A DNA stretch of 64,000 nt from Bin5 sp022821545 (GCA_963664085.2 CAXXLO010000002.1:2232001-2296000); one strand, 5' to 3'. Positions 15,379-24,200 are shown, counted from the stretch's first letter. Notes: generated by a model not told the origin, from the letters alone. Numbers and translations are program-made.

Positions 15379-16026
15379 ATGTTCCATCGGAAGCGCCTCA
15401 GGCTGGCAGCCGTCATTACGATCGCCCTGTTGCTGGCGATTGCCTCAGTTTCTGTAGCGGCCGCCCATTCACCACTGTCAGATGACATCAGGCGAGCTCC
15501 GCCGCCGATACCTGGAGGGAATGGCAACGGCGGGGGGGGACAGACGCCACCCCCCGGCAGCGGAGGAGGGACCCCGCCGCCCACCGGCGGTGGAGGCCAG
15601 CAGCCCAGCTCGGGAGGAGGCGGAGGAGGCGTGCCGCCGCCCGCAACCGAGAACGGGCTTATCAAGCCTGTGATTTATCCCTGGCCGCCGCCCAACGCCA
15701 TCGTGCTCCACGCCGCCACGCCGATCCAGCTCAGCGTCGCCGGCACCGGCCTGCGCGTCTACTTCATCTCCCGCGACGGCACCAGCACCATCGGTCCCTT
15801 CTTCGACGAATTCGGCATCCTGGCGCACAACTACTCCGGCGACCCGGTCACCCTCTACGAAGGCAGCAATCCCGGCACCGGCAAGCCGGTCACCGTCGAC
15901 TACCTGCCGGCCGAAAACAAGCTGCGCGTCAGCACCTTCTACGCCGACCGGCCGCCGCACGACATCGACAAGCCCTACGTCTTCACCGTAGACGCCCAGC
16001 ACAACGTCGTCCACGAACAGTGGTAG
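15379..16026 (+). CDS. secreted Gly/Pro-rich stalk protein, conserved HAAT...W C-terminal domain (paralogue 4)
   Basis: A 215-residue protein. ATG 15379 follows GAGGAGAGA. Signal peptide about 1-30 (MFHRKRLRLAAVI, ending AAAH). The stalk has GGGTPPPTGGGG-like sequence. The C-terminal domain starts IVLHAATPIQL and has GTGLRVYFIS, GTGKPVTVDYL, NKLRVSTFYADR, DKPYVFTV and ends HEQW. The near-identical MFHRKR signal peptide and similar promoter tie it to paralogue 2, 9 kb upstream, although the two are separated by the FN3, NYN and metalloprotease genes. Function unknown. Confidence 0.8.
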   Translation: MFHRKRLRLAAVITIALLLAIASVSVAAAHSPLSDDIRRAPPPIPGGNGNGGGGQTPPPGSGGGTPPPTGGGGQQPSSGGGGGGVPPPATENGLIKPVIYPWPPPNAIVLHAATPIQLSVAGTGLRVYFISRDGTSTIGPFFDEFGILAHNYSGDPVTLYEGSNPGTGKPVTVDYLPAENKLRVSTFYADRPPHDIDKPYVFTVDAQHNVVHEQW

Positions 16027-16041
16027 CCATAACCAACTGTA

Positions 16042-16064
16042 GGGGCAGGCCTTGCGCCTGCCCC
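16042..16064. repeat. REP-like hairpin after paralogue 4
   Basis: GGGGCAGGC (16042-16050) pairs perfectly with 16056-16064 around CTTGC. It has no T-run. The form resembles short palindromic intergenic elements dispersed in many bacterial genomes, though only one copy of this exact sequence was noticed here. Confidence 0.5.
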
Positions 16065-16234
16065 GGCCCCTGCAGCGCCCCAAACCGATTCCCGCCGGAT
16101 CCTTGTCCACATCGCTTACTTTGTGGAAACATTTCCTCGCATTAGCGTCTTGATCAACATTCTTTCCCGCCTCCCAAGCTAACTGATCGAGAAGCCCCTC
16201 GAATATAGACTACGTTCATGATGCTCTATCTCTA

Positions 16235-16729
16235 CTAGTTCACCGCAATTACCTCTTCTTCGTACCAGCCCGAAGCGAAAATCAGGCCATCGTAGCGGAT
16301 AGCCCAGGTATGTTTCTGATGAAAATCGTTCGTGATCGGATTCATCCAAACGTAGCTCACCCATTTTCCGTCTTCATCTGCCGACATAATCTCGACGCCG
16401 TGCGCGTATCCTGTAACGTCTACGCTCCCTGCCGTGTCATACCCTATGAAAATGGGATCCGGGTGGGCAATTGTGTGTCCGGTTTCTACGTCAACGATAA
16501 AAACGTAATACTGATAAAGCCTGCTTTCATCCGAGCTAAAGTACTCGACCGTCTTCTCCAGCCCGTTTTCGATGTAGAAGCTGACGGCTGTATCCACGAA
16601 TCCGACCGTGTAGGATGTCGGGTCCGGCTCGATACGGGCTTCAACGTCCTCGCCTGGACCGGCAGGATCAGAGACAGGCATAGGGACACATCCGGATAGA
16701 AGCAAAACGCAAATAATCAGTCTCAACAT
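16235..16729 (-). CDS. lipoprotein with single Cache-type sensor domain
   Basis: A 164-residue protein. It begins MLRLIICVLLLSGC, a classical lipobox with lipidation at Cys14, so it should be anchored on the outer face of the membrane. After a short linker, residues about 60-160 read YVFIVDVETGHTIAHPDP, then ADEDGKWVSYVW, MNPITNDFHQKHTW and ASGWYEEE. These are the hallmarks of single Cache (sCache_2) ligand-binding domains usually found in chemoreceptors and histidine kinases. Here the domain is a free lipoprotein with no cytoplasmic signalling part, so it may act as a binding protein. It is alone on its strand between a paralogue-4 gene and pheS. Confidence 0.75.
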   Translation of the reverse strand: MLRLIICVLLLSGCVPMPVSDPAGPGEDVEARIEPDPTSYTVGFVDTAVSFYIENGLEKTVEYFSSDESRLYQYYVFIVDVETGHTIAHPDPIFIGYDTAGSVDVTGYAHGVEIMSADEDGKWVSYVWMNPITNDFHQKHTWAIRYDGLIFASGWYEEEVIAVN

Positions 16730-16924
16730 GATGATTCTCCTGATCTAGTTGAACAAGAATTGCACCCTTTCCCAAAATGCAATCCATGATGGGTATGCGT
16801 TGTGGCAAGGTCAATTTATCATATGTAGATTGGCATTTCAAGATCCGGAAAACGAAAATGACCTGCCCCCCAAAAAACGCCTCCTATCCCCCGCCCTCCC
16901 CCCGCCGTTCCCCCTCCCAACAGG

Positions 16925-16953
16925 TTGACAGACCCATCTGAATGGGGTACTTT
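16925..16953 (+). promoter_or_regulatory. promoter for the 16989-pheS pair
   Basis: TTGACA (16925-16930), a 17-bp spacer and TACTTT (16948-16953), 36 bp before the small gene. Confidence 0.6.
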
Positions 16954-16988
16954 TAGCATACGAAAAAGATGCGAATTGGGAGAGGCCC

Positions 16989-17192
16989 ATGACACAAGTT
17001 CAAACGGAAAGCGAACGCCTGTCTCGTTCAGAGGGCGCAAATGAGCATCTTGCTACGAATGCAAGCGTTGAACGACTCCGTACCGACGTCGAGCGCCTTC
17101 GTTCTGAACTGAAAGGGATGAAATGGATTATCGGTGTTGGCTTTGCGGCGGCCGGCGCGATCGGTCCGATCGTAACCAGAATTCTTAGCTGA
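16989..17192 (+). CDS. small coiled-coil protein with C-terminal membrane helix, upstream of pheS
   Basis: A 67-residue protein: charged N-terminal region, HLATNASVERL motif, a heptad segment (RTDVERLRSELKGMKW) and a C-terminal membrane helix (IIGVGFAAAGAIGPIV). It belongs with the small proteins at 11974 and 12108. Its TGA overlaps the pheS ATG in a TGATG arrangement, so pheS translation is probably coupled to it. It may serve as a leader cistron for pheS or be unrelated; the sequence shows no Phe-rich attenuator-like run. Confidence 0.6.
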   Translation: MTQVQTESERLSRSEGANEHLATNASVERLRTDVERLRSELKGMKWIIGVGFAAAGAIGPIVTRILS

Positions 17193-18229
17193 TGAGCGAG
17201 AACTTGCAGGCGCTTGAAGAACTGGAGACCCGCGCACAGGAGGAGCTGGCCGCAGCCGGCACCGTCGAGGCCACCGAAGCCTGGTTCCGCGACTATCTGG
17301 GCCGCACCGGCGCCCTCACCAACTTCCTGCGCGGCCTCAGCGACCTGCCGCGCGCAGAGCGGCCCGCGGCCGGCCGCGCCGGCAACCAACTCAAAAACCT
17401 GCTCGAAGAGGCCCTGCACACCCGCCAGGACGCCATCCGCCGGCAGGAGATGGAAGAGACCCTTGCCGCCGAAGGCGTCGACGTCACCATGCCCGGCCGC
17501 AGACCCGCCCTCGGCAAAATCCATCCCAGCAACCAGACGCTGCGCGAGATCGCCCTAATCTTCGGCCAGATGGGCTTCCAGGTCTACGACTCCCCCGAAG
17601 TCGAGACCGACGACTACAACTTCGGCCTCCTCAACATCCCGCCCGGACACCCCGCCCGCGACATGTGGGACACCTTCTACACCACCAACCCCGGCGTCAT
17701 CCTGCGTACGCACACAAGCCCCGGCCAGATCCACGCCATGCGTGAATACTGCCCGGAGCCGATACGCGTTATCTTGCCGGGGAAATGCTACCGCCACGAG
17801 GATGTCAGCGCCCGCTACGACATGATGTTCCACCAGGTCGAGGGCCTCGTCGTCGGCCGCAACGTCACCTTCAGCGATCTCAAGGGCACGCTCGTGAACT
17901 TCGCCAACCAGATGTTCGGCGAGGGCTGCGCGCTGCGCTTCCGCAAGAGCTACTTCCCCTTCACCGAGCCCAGCGTCGAAGTCGACGCCGGCTGCGTGTT
18001 CTGCAAGGGCAAAGGCTGCCGCATCTGCAAATATACCGGCTGGCTCGAGATCCTCGGCGCCGGCATGGTCCACCCCACCGTCCTGCACAACGGCGGCTAC
18101 GATCCCGCCGTCTTCAGCGGCTTCGCATTCGGCATGGGCCCCGAGCGCATCGCCATGCTCAAATACGGCATCGACGACATCCGCTACTTCTTCACCAACG
18201 ACGCCCGCTTCCTCGAACGCGTCGGCTGA
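17192..18229 (+). CDS. pheS: phenylalanine-tRNA ligase alpha subunit
   Basis: A 345-residue class II synthetase subunit that charges tRNA-Phe as part of an (alpha-beta)2 enzyme. An N-terminal coiled-coil arm (about 1-95) is followed by the catalytic domain with LRTHTSPGQIHAM (171-183), CYRHEDVSARYDMMFHQVEG (199-218) and motif 3 GFAFGMGPERIAMLKYG (310-326). A four-cysteine knuckle, Cys268, 271, 276 and 279 (CX2CX4CX2C), lies before motif 3 and looks zinc-binding; many bacterial PheS proteins lack all four. pheT does not follow: a convergent aldolase gene ends 20 bp away, so the beta subunit must be encoded elsewhere. Confidence 0.95.
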   Translation: MSENLQALEELETRAQEELAAAGTVEATEAWFRDYLGRTGALTNFLRGLSDLPRAERPAAGRAGNQLKNLLEEALHTRQDAIRRQEMEETLAAEGVDVTMPGRRPALGKIHPSNQTLREIALIFGQMGFQVYDSPEVETDDYNFGLLNIPPGHPARDMWDTFYTTNPGVILRTHTSPGQIHAMREYCPEPIRVILPGKCYRHEDVSARYDMMFHQVEGLVVGRNVTFSDLKGTLVNFANQMFGEGCALRFRKSYFPFTEPSVEVDAGCVFCKGKGCRICKYTGWLEILGAGMVHPTVLHNGGYDPAVFSGFAFGMGPERIAMLKYGIDDIRYFFTNDARFLERVG

Positions 18230-18249
18230 CCGCCGCGCCCGTCCTCCCC

Positions 18250-19035
18250 CTACTCATCCAGGGCGCGGCGCATACTCTCGCCCTCTTTCTGCCACCACTG
18301 GTTCAGAATGACGATGTCCGTGCCAATGCAGAAATGGCGCGCGCCCATGTCCAGGTAGCGCTTGGCGTCGTCCGCAGTGCTGATCTCGATCCGGGGATGA
18401 ACGCCCGCCGCCAGGCAGCCGTCGATCACCTTCTGCGCGGCCGCCTGCACCTCCGGGTCCCCCCGCTGCCCCTGCTTGCCGATGCTCATTGTGAAGTCGG
18501 AAGGCCCCCACTGCAGCATCTCCACCCCGTCGACCGCCAGAATCTCGTCGAGCTCATCCAGCGCCGGCTTCTTCTCCAGCATCAGCGCCACCACGATGTC
18601 GTCCAGCGCCTGCACGTAGGCCTCATTGCCCCCGTACCCCATGTAGGAGAAGCGCCGCATGGCCACGCCGAACGTGCCGCCCGCATGAGGCGTATCCGCC
18701 CGCACGTAGCTCACGCAGTCGGCCGCGCCCGCGGCCGAGCGCACGTCCGAAAACAGGACGCTGTTGAAGCCCGATCCCACCGCCCGCTGCGCGACAAACT
18801 CATTGTTCGCCCAGTCGATCTTGATCATCGAGCCCAGCCCGTAAAGCTCCGCCGCCCGGCAGATGTTGTCCAGGTCGTGCAGCGTATACGTTCCATACTC
18901 AGCCACAAACTCCACGTAGTCGTACAGCCCCGTATGCCCCAGCGCCTCCACAACATTGGGCCACACGCTGTGAATGTGGGTAGCCAGCGTCGGTTTGCCC
19001 CCGTCGAGCAACTTGCGAATCGGATTCGCGCGCAT
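18250..19035 (-). CDS. HpcH/HpaI-family aldolase
   Basis: A 261-residue protein. I start it at MRANPIRKLLDGG (ATG at 19035), since family members begin there and the 29 upstream residues look non-coding. The TIM-barrel features are PTLATHIHSVWP, YDYVEFVAEYGTYTL, the IKIDWANNE strand, the FSDVRSA segment and VEMLQWGPSDFTMSIG, which matches the GPxDL region near the metal site. Members cleave or form 2-keto-3-deoxy acids with pyruvate using Mg2+ or Mn2+. The usual KIE metal-site motif is not obvious, so the exact reaction is uncertain. It converges with pheS and is not in an evident operon. Confidence 0.8.
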   Translation of the reverse strand: MRANPIRKLLDGGKPTLATHIHSVWPNVVEALGHTGLYDYVEFVAEYGTYTLHDLDNICRAAELYGLGSMIKIDWANNEFVAQRAVGSGFNSVLFSDVRSAAGAADCVSYVRADTPHAGGTFGVAMRRFSYMGYGGNEAYVQALDDIVVALMLEKKPALDELDEILAVDGVEMLQWGPSDFTMSIGKQGQRGDPEVQAAAQKVIDGCLAAGVHPRIEISTADDAKRYLDMGARHFCIGTDIVILNQWWQKEGESMRRALDE

Positions 19036-19208
19036 TGTCAGATTCTCCGCATGATGTGTGTCCAGGAAAGGTGTGCCAACGGTAGGGCGGTGCGCCCCGG
19101 CACACCGTGCGCAGTATAGCACAGCAAAATTGGGAATAACAGTCCGCTAACGCCCCTTCATGCGCTAATTCCGCGTTTCACTTGGGAACTGGCATTGAAA
19201 ACCGCCGT

Positions 19209-21422
19209 TCAATCGTCTGGCGCGAGCAGGTCTTCCGTCTGTCCGCTGTGAATCAGTAGCACCGTCCCCACCGCGCTCAGCCAGCCGTTGAGCTGGTTGC
19301 CGTAGTTCTCCCGATCCTCCGCTTCCGGCCGGTTCATGCCCAGCAGCGTCAGGTCGGTCTCACTGCTCCACGCCTTCACCGTATCGGGGAACCGCTCCCC
19401 TTTCGGCGGCACCACCACCACCGGCTCGGCATTGACCCGCACCCTGTCCAGCAGCGCCCGCAGATGGGCCTCCGTCTGTACCCGCCCTTCCCCGCGCGGC
19501 AACGTCTGCAGCAGCCGGATCGACGCCCCGTCCCACGTCGGACTCTGCGAAATGATATGCGCCAGCAGCAGCATCAGGTCCCCGTTCCCGCTGCGCCCGC
19601 GCCACCACACGTCGATAATCTTGCGGTTGCCGAAGCCCCGCTTTTCATCGTGATGCAGGAACAGCACCGACTTGCCCAGTTCGAACAGCGTCGACAGCAG
19701 CCGCAACGACAACGTGCGCCCGCCCTCCGTATCGCTCCAACCCATGAGGACCGCGTTCGGCTCCAGCCCGCCCACGCCATGGGACTGGCAGACCGTGACC
19801 GCGCCGGCATAGAAGTTTTCCACGATGTCCGCCTCGGCAAAGGCGGTCATGTTCTGCTCCTGGATGAAGGCGCGGATCTGCCGGCGCGCAACGCTGCGCA
19901 GCCGCCGTTTCGCCAGCTGATCAATGTCCCCCACCAGCAGCTGGTAAAAGGAGACGATGCCGTAGCCGCGGCTCAGCAGATTGGCGATCTCCACCAGCGG
20001 CGCGCGGTTGTGCGGCTGCCCGGTGAACACCAGGATGTTGGGCCGCCAGTTCTTGGCGTGAAAGACCGACCGCTCGAGATTGAGCAGCGACCGCCGCGCG
20101 ACCGCAAACCAGATGCCGTTGCGCACGTCGCCCCAGGTGCGGATCGTCGAGCGGCGCTCCAGGTAGAAGTAGATCCCGTAGCTGATCAGGATCGCGACCG
20201 CGGTGGCCGCAGGATTGATCACAAACATCGCCCCGTAGCAGCCGGCCGCGCCCAGCAACGAAAAGCTGAAATGGATCTTCGCCCGCGGCCGGAAACTGGG
20301 GTTGCCCACCAGCTTTTCAATCCCCGCCACCAGGTTGGTCATCCCGTACGTGTTGAGGAAGAACATCGTGATGATCGGCGCCACGACGTTAAGGTCGCCG
20401 GCCCAGATCACCGCCAGGGCGATCGCCGCCGTGATCAGGACGCCCACGCGCGGCTCCGTCCTGCTGCCCAGCCGCCAGCCAAGCGCCCGCGGCACGATGC
20501 CGTCATTCGCCATCGCCTGCAGCGTCCGCGGCGCCGCCACAATGCTCCCCAGCGCCGATGACAGCGTCGCGGCCCAGACGCCGATCAGGATCAGGGGCGG
20601 AAACAGCGCGATGTCCCGCATGATCAGGGTGTTGCTCTTCAGCTCATCCGGCGTGCCGTGCAACGACAGCCAGATCACCGAGAGGAAATAGACGCCTGCC
20701 GTAAAGAGCACCGAAAAGAGTGTGCCCTTGTGGATGCTGCGGCCCGGGTCCTTGAGATCGCCCGACATGCTCGCGCCCACCGCAATCCCGGTCACCGCCG
20801 GAAAGAAGACCGCGAAAACGCTCCAGAAACTCATCCCCTCGCCGTAGTTTGCCGTCAGCGTGGGCGCCTGGATCGAGAGCCAGCCGCCTCCGAAGAAGGA
20901 GAGGAGCGCGGCCATCAACGCCGCCAGGATGAAGTACTGGATCTTGATCGCGAAATCGGCGCCGATGAAGGCCACCGCCGCGAAGACGAGCGCGATCACC
21001 GTCGAAAGCGCCCTGGCGTCGATCCGGCTGAAGAAGGCGATGCCCTCCAGCGATTCCGTAAAACCGATGATGTAGAAGGCGACCGAGATCGCCTGCGAAA
21101 GATAGAGGGGCACGCCGATCGCCCCGCCGATCTCGCGCCCCAGCGTCCGCGAGATCAGGTAATATTTGCCGCCCGCCCGCACGTTCATCGACGTCGCGAT
21201 CGCCGACAGCGACAGACCGGTCAGAAAGCTGATCGCGTTGGCGATCAACACGATCAGGAGCGCGCCCAGCAGACCGGCGTGGCCCACCACCCAGCCCGCC
21301 CGCAAAAAGAGGATCAGCCCCAGAATGGTCAGCACGTTCGGCGTGAAGACGCCCCCAAAGGTGCCGAAGCGGGCCGAAGCGTTCACCGTCTGCGCCGATG
21401 CCGCCTGTGCAGATGCCGTCAT
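19209..21422 (-). CDS. cation-chloride cotransporter-like APC-family permease
   Basis: A 737-residue membrane protein. The N-terminal half begins FGTFGGVFTPNVLTILGLIL and continues FLRAGWVVGHAGLL, LSLSAIATSMNVRAGGKYYL and ISRTLGREIGGAIGVPLYLSQ, a close match to the first membrane helices of SLC12-type cation-chloride cotransporters in the APC superfamily. About 12 membrane spans are followed by a cytoplasmic C-terminal domain of ~280 residues (from about 455), as in SLC12 proteins. It probably moves K+ and/or Na+ with Cl-, though bacterial members may carry other solutes. Its ATG overlaps the stop of the YcaQ-like gene (ATGA), so it is translationally coupled to it. Confidence 0.85.
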   Translation of the reverse strand: MTASAQAASAQTVNASARFGTFGGVFTPNVLTILGLILFLRAGWVVGHAGLLGALLIVLIANAISFLTGLSLSAIATSMNVRAGGKYYLISRTLGREIGGAIGVPLYLSQAISVAFYIIGFTESLEGIAFFSRIDARALSTVIALVFAAVAFIGADFAIKIQYFILAALMAALLSFFGGGWLSIQAPTLTANYGEGMSFWSVFAVFFPAVTGIAVGASMSGDLKDPGRSIHKGTLFSVLFTAGVYFLSVIWLSLHGTPDELKSNTLIMRDIALFPPLILIGVWAATLSSALGSIVAAPRTLQAMANDGIVPRALGWRLGSRTEPRVGVLITAAIALAVIWAGDLNVVAPIITMFFLNTYGMTNLVAGIEKLVGNPSFRPRAKIHFSFSLLGAAGCYGAMFVINPAATAVAILISYGIYFYLERRSTIRTWGDVRNGIWFAVARRSLLNLERSVFHAKNWRPNILVFTGQPHNRAPLVEIANLLSRGYGIVSFYQLLVGDIDQLAKRRLRSVARRQIRAFIQEQNMTAFAEADIVENFYAGAVTVCQSHGVGGLEPNAVLMGWSDTEGGRTLSLRLLSTLFELGKSVLFLHHDEKRGFGNRKIIDVWWRGRSGNGDLMLLLAHIISQSPTWDGASIRLLQTLPRGEGRVQTEAHLRALLDRVRVNAEPVVVVPPKGERFPDTVKAWSSETDLTLLGMNRPEAEDRENYGNQLNGWLSAVGTVLLIHSGQTEDLLAPDD

Positions 21423-22681
21423 AAACCCTGGTGGACCTCCTTTTCCAGTGCGCGCCGCCAGGCAGGGGGGATCCTCTCGCCCAGCTCGACGCCTTTGGCG
21501 CCGATAAAGCGGGCCAGCTCGACCAGCGCCGCGGCCGCCGCGGCCCCCGTGCGCGCATCGACGCGCGCCCCCTCCTCGGCATACAGGGCGTGGACGCGGT
21601 AGATCCCCGTCTTGCGATCCAGCTGCGAGTCCATCCTGCCGATGAAGCGGTCGCCGTGCAGCAGCGGCAGCACGTAGTAGCCGTACGCCCGCTTGGCCTT
21701 GGGCACGTAGATTTCGATGCGGTAGAAAAAGTCGAAGAGGCGTTCCGTGCGCTCGCGGTCACAGATCAGATTGTCAAAGGGCGAGAGGAACACGGTGCGC
21801 GGCGCCCAACCTCCCGCCCGCAGCGACGCCAGCAGGGGCATCGAGTCCCGGTGGATATACCATTCGCCCGCCCAGGGCCCCTGCTCGCCCGCGATTTGCG
21901 CCGGCAGCACGATCCCCTCCTCCACCAGCTCCTGCAGCCGTTCGCCCAGGTTGGGGTATCTCTTGCGCATGAAATGTTCGTTGATCTGCTTGCGGTCCGC
22001 CGCGCCCAGCGCCTTCAGCGAGCGCTGGCAGGCGCGGCGCACGACCTCCTCCTCCGCAGGCGGCGCCCGGTCCGCCCACTCGGGCAGCCAGGCGTCGCGC
22101 AGATGCCACAGTTTCTGGTTTCCCCGCCGCCCCACGGTCATCACGAGGCCCTTGCGGTCCAGAAAGTCCAGCATGCGCGAGACCGCGCCTCCCCCCGTCC
22201 AGCCGGCCGACTCCCACGGTACGGCCTCCGGCCCCGCCAGGGCCTTCGCCGGCAGCGGCCCGTCCGTCCGCAGACGCTCCAGAATGTGCGCCTCCAGCGC
22301 CGCGTTCACCTCCATCCACTGGCGTATCCGTTGCGACCATTCGCTGGAATTGGTGAACGCTCTTCCGATCCAGCGCCGGAACAGGGGGTAGTCCTCGGTC
22401 AGGATAAAGGAGGCGGCGTGCGCCCAAGCCTCGATAATCTCCCGCGCCTCGAGCAGATCGTCGAGCCAGGCGGGATCGAAAGCCCCCATCCGGCTCCACA
22501 ACACCAGCAGCTGTGTGCGCTCTACGGCCCGGATCGGGTCGATCTGCAGACAGTTGATCCGGCGCAGGAGGTCGAGGATGGCGGCTTTGCTTGCCTCTGC
22601 GCGCGGCCCGGCCAGCCGCTGTGCGGAGACGGCTAAACGCCGCGCCTCTGTGGGCGTGAGAGTTACCGTATTCATTGCCAT
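21419..22681 (-). CDS. YcaQ/AlkX-type winged-helix DNA glycosylase
   Basis: A 420-residue protein of the HTH_42 (YcaQ/AlkZ) family. The N-terminus LTPTEARRLAVSAQRLAG is typical, and CLQIDPIRAVERTQ at about 44-57 contains the QxD catalytic motif of YcaQ/AlkX enzymes, which unhook DNA interstrand crosslinks and remove bulky alkylated bases. Later conserved parts include EAWAHAASFILTEDYPLF, DRKGLVM, FLSPFDNLICDRERTERLF and YGYYVLPLLHGDRFIGRMD. The last 4 nt overlap the start of the transporter gene. The two products have no obvious functional link. Confidence 0.88.
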   Translation of the reverse strand: MAMNTVTLTPTEARRLAVSAQRLAGPRAEASKAAILDLLRRINCLQIDPIRAVERTQLLVLWSRMGAFDPAWLDDLLEAREIIEAWAHAASFILTEDYPLFRRWIGRAFTNSSEWSQRIRQWMEVNAALEAHILERLRTDGPLPAKALAGPEAVPWESAGWTGGGAVSRMLDFLDRKGLVMTVGRRGNQKLWHLRDAWLPEWADRAPPAEEEVVRRACQRSLKALGAADRKQINEHFMRKRYPNLGERLQELVEEGIVLPAQIAGEQGPWAGEWYIHRDSMPLLASLRAGGWAPRTVFLSPFDNLICDRERTERLFDFFYRIEIYVPKAKRAYGYYVLPLLHGDRFIGRMDSQLDRKTGIYRVHALYAEEGARVDARTGAAAAAALVELARFIGAKGVELGERIPPAWRRALEKEVHQGL

Positions 22682-22715
22682 AGCCGGACGTTCCCTCTCC
22701 TGGTTCGAGGCCCCG

Positions 22716-23867
22716 TCAGGCCAGAACGGCCTCGCCGATCGCGCGGTACCCCTGCGCCGCCGCGATCAAATCGTCCAGCTTCAGCCTCTCATTGATGATG
22801 TGCGCGTCCGCCTCGGTCGCCGGGCCGAAGCCAATGGTCGGAATGCCCGCGATCCCCGCGCTGTAGGCCGCATTGGTGCAGAAACGGTAGGCGTTCAGCC
22901 CCGCATCGATCCCCGCGCCATGCACCGCCGCCAGCGCGCCTGTCACAAAGGGGGCGTCGTCATCCGCCAGCCATGCCGGGAAGAACTTCTCCGTCACAAA
23001 GGTGTGCCCCGTGTAGCTGGTATACTCCCCTGTGCCGACGCGCGCGTCCAGGTCGATGTCCGCCAGCTCCGGCCGCCACCTGATGTCGGCCAGCACGCCC
23101 TCCGCCGCTTCGCCGGGCAGCAGGCGGCGGTCATAGGTCACCCGGCAAATGCTGGGAATGACCGAATGGCCCGGGTACGGCTCGCTGATAATGTCGGTGA
23201 GGGCAAAGATCGCCGGCCCCATCTGCGGGTGCTCGTCCAGCGCCAGGTCCTCCACGGCCGCGATCACGCGCATCATGTCCAGGACGGCGTTGCGCCCCAT
23301 CTGCGGCGCCGACGAGTGCGACGGCCGCCCGGTCGTCGTCAGGTGAATCTCGGCCCGGCCGCGGCCTCCGCGCACGATCTGCAGGTCGGACGCCTCGCCG
23401 ATCACGACGAAGTCCGCGCCCGTCTGCGCCACCACCTTCTCCAGCGCGACGCCCTCCAGCACCTCCTCCATCACCGACGCGCTGACCACCGCCCTGCCCC
23501 GGAGCGCCGTCCTCTCCAGCCCGCCGATGCCATGCACCATGGCCGCCAGCGCGCCCTTCATGTCCGCCGCGCCGCGACCGTGCAGGGCGCCGCCCCGCAC
23601 CTCCCCGCTGAACGGGTCCAGTTCCCACGGCACGCCCGGCGACACCCCGACCGTATCCGTATGCGCGTCGAACACGATCGTCGGCCCGGGCTGCGCGCCC
23701 TCCAGCACGCCGATGACGTTGCCCACGTCGTCCGTCCACACCCTGTCGAACCCGAGCGCGGTCATTTCGTCCTCGATGCGGCGCGAGACCTCCCCCTCCT
23801 CCCCGCTCAAGCTGCGCACGCGCACGATGTCCCTGGTAAAAGCAATCAGGCGATCAGTATCGAGCAT
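22716..23867 (-). CDS. M20-family metallohydrolase (YgeY/DapE-like)
   Basis: A 383-residue zinc amidohydrolase or peptidase. Metal-site motifs are visible: FDAHTDTVG with His69 and Asp71, LHGRGAADMKG with Asp102, VVSASVMEEVLEG with the catalytic Glu pair at 134-135, and a C-terminal FGPATEADAHIINE with His. The dimerisation domain lies in the middle (about 180-290). The overall pattern (ERTA, VMEE, GRGAADMKG, EPYPGHSVIP) fits the YgeY subgroup, whose substrates are poorly known; close relatives cleave N-acyl amino acids or small peptides. It diverges from the MoxR gene with a ~330 bp gap. Confidence 0.85.
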   Translation of the reverse strand: MLDTDRLIAFTRDIVRVRSLSGEEGEVSRRIEDEMTALGFDRVWTDDVGNVIGVLEGAQPGPTIVFDAHTDTVGVSPGVPWELDPFSGEVRGGALHGRGAADMKGALAAMVHGIGGLERTALRGRAVVSASVMEEVLEGVALEKVVAQTGADFVVIGEASDLQIVRGGRGRAEIHLTTTGRPSHSSAPQMGRNAVLDMMRVIAAVEDLALDEHPQMGPAIFALTDIISEPYPGHSVIPSICRVTYDRRLLPGEAAEGVLADIRWRPELADIDLDARVGTGEYTSYTGHTFVTEKFFPAWLADDDAPFVTGALAAVHGAGIDAGLNAYRFCTNAAYSAGIAGIPTIGFGPATEADAHIINERLKLDDLIAAAQGYRAIGEAVLA

Positions 23868-24068
23868 CGGCGTTTCCTCGCGTATGGTTTAGGTGGCGCA
23901 GTTCCGCTGACTTTCCGTTCTGCGCCCGGCCCGTTCAATCCACAAAGGGCCACCGTTTCAGGCGCACGCGACAGAAATATAGCTGAAGTAGCGAAATTCG
24001 CGCAACTGCCATTTTTAAGGCCCGGCAGCCTGGGGCTGGCAGAGTGGGCCCGGCCCGATTCCGGTTCC
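23868..24068. other. divergent intergenic region, no gene seen
   Basis: The left two thirds of the gap between the M20 gene (minus) and the MoxR gene (plus). I see no sustained frame with a ribosome site. Confidence 0.4.
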
Positions 24069-24097
24069 TTGCCAACGGCCTGCCTGTCAGATACACT
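24069..24097 (+). promoter_or_regulatory. promoter of the moxR-coxE-like pair
   Basis: TTGCCA (24069-24074), a 17-bp spacer and TACACT (24092-24097), about 100 bp before the MoxR start. Confidence 0.5.
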
Positions 24098-24200
24098 ACA
24101 ACCTACCGCAGCGGCCAGCCGCCAGTGTTCTACTGCCAGTGTCTTACTGCCGCCATTCAGCTGCCGCTCCAGCCGCCGGTCAAAGGAGCCTCCCCCTCAG

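Noticed and set aside
22515..24200. Long N-terminal extension of the MoxR gene
   Set aside because: The frame is open only as a shadow of the M20 and YcaQ-type genes; the MoxR family begins near ATG 24201 behind a ribosome site.
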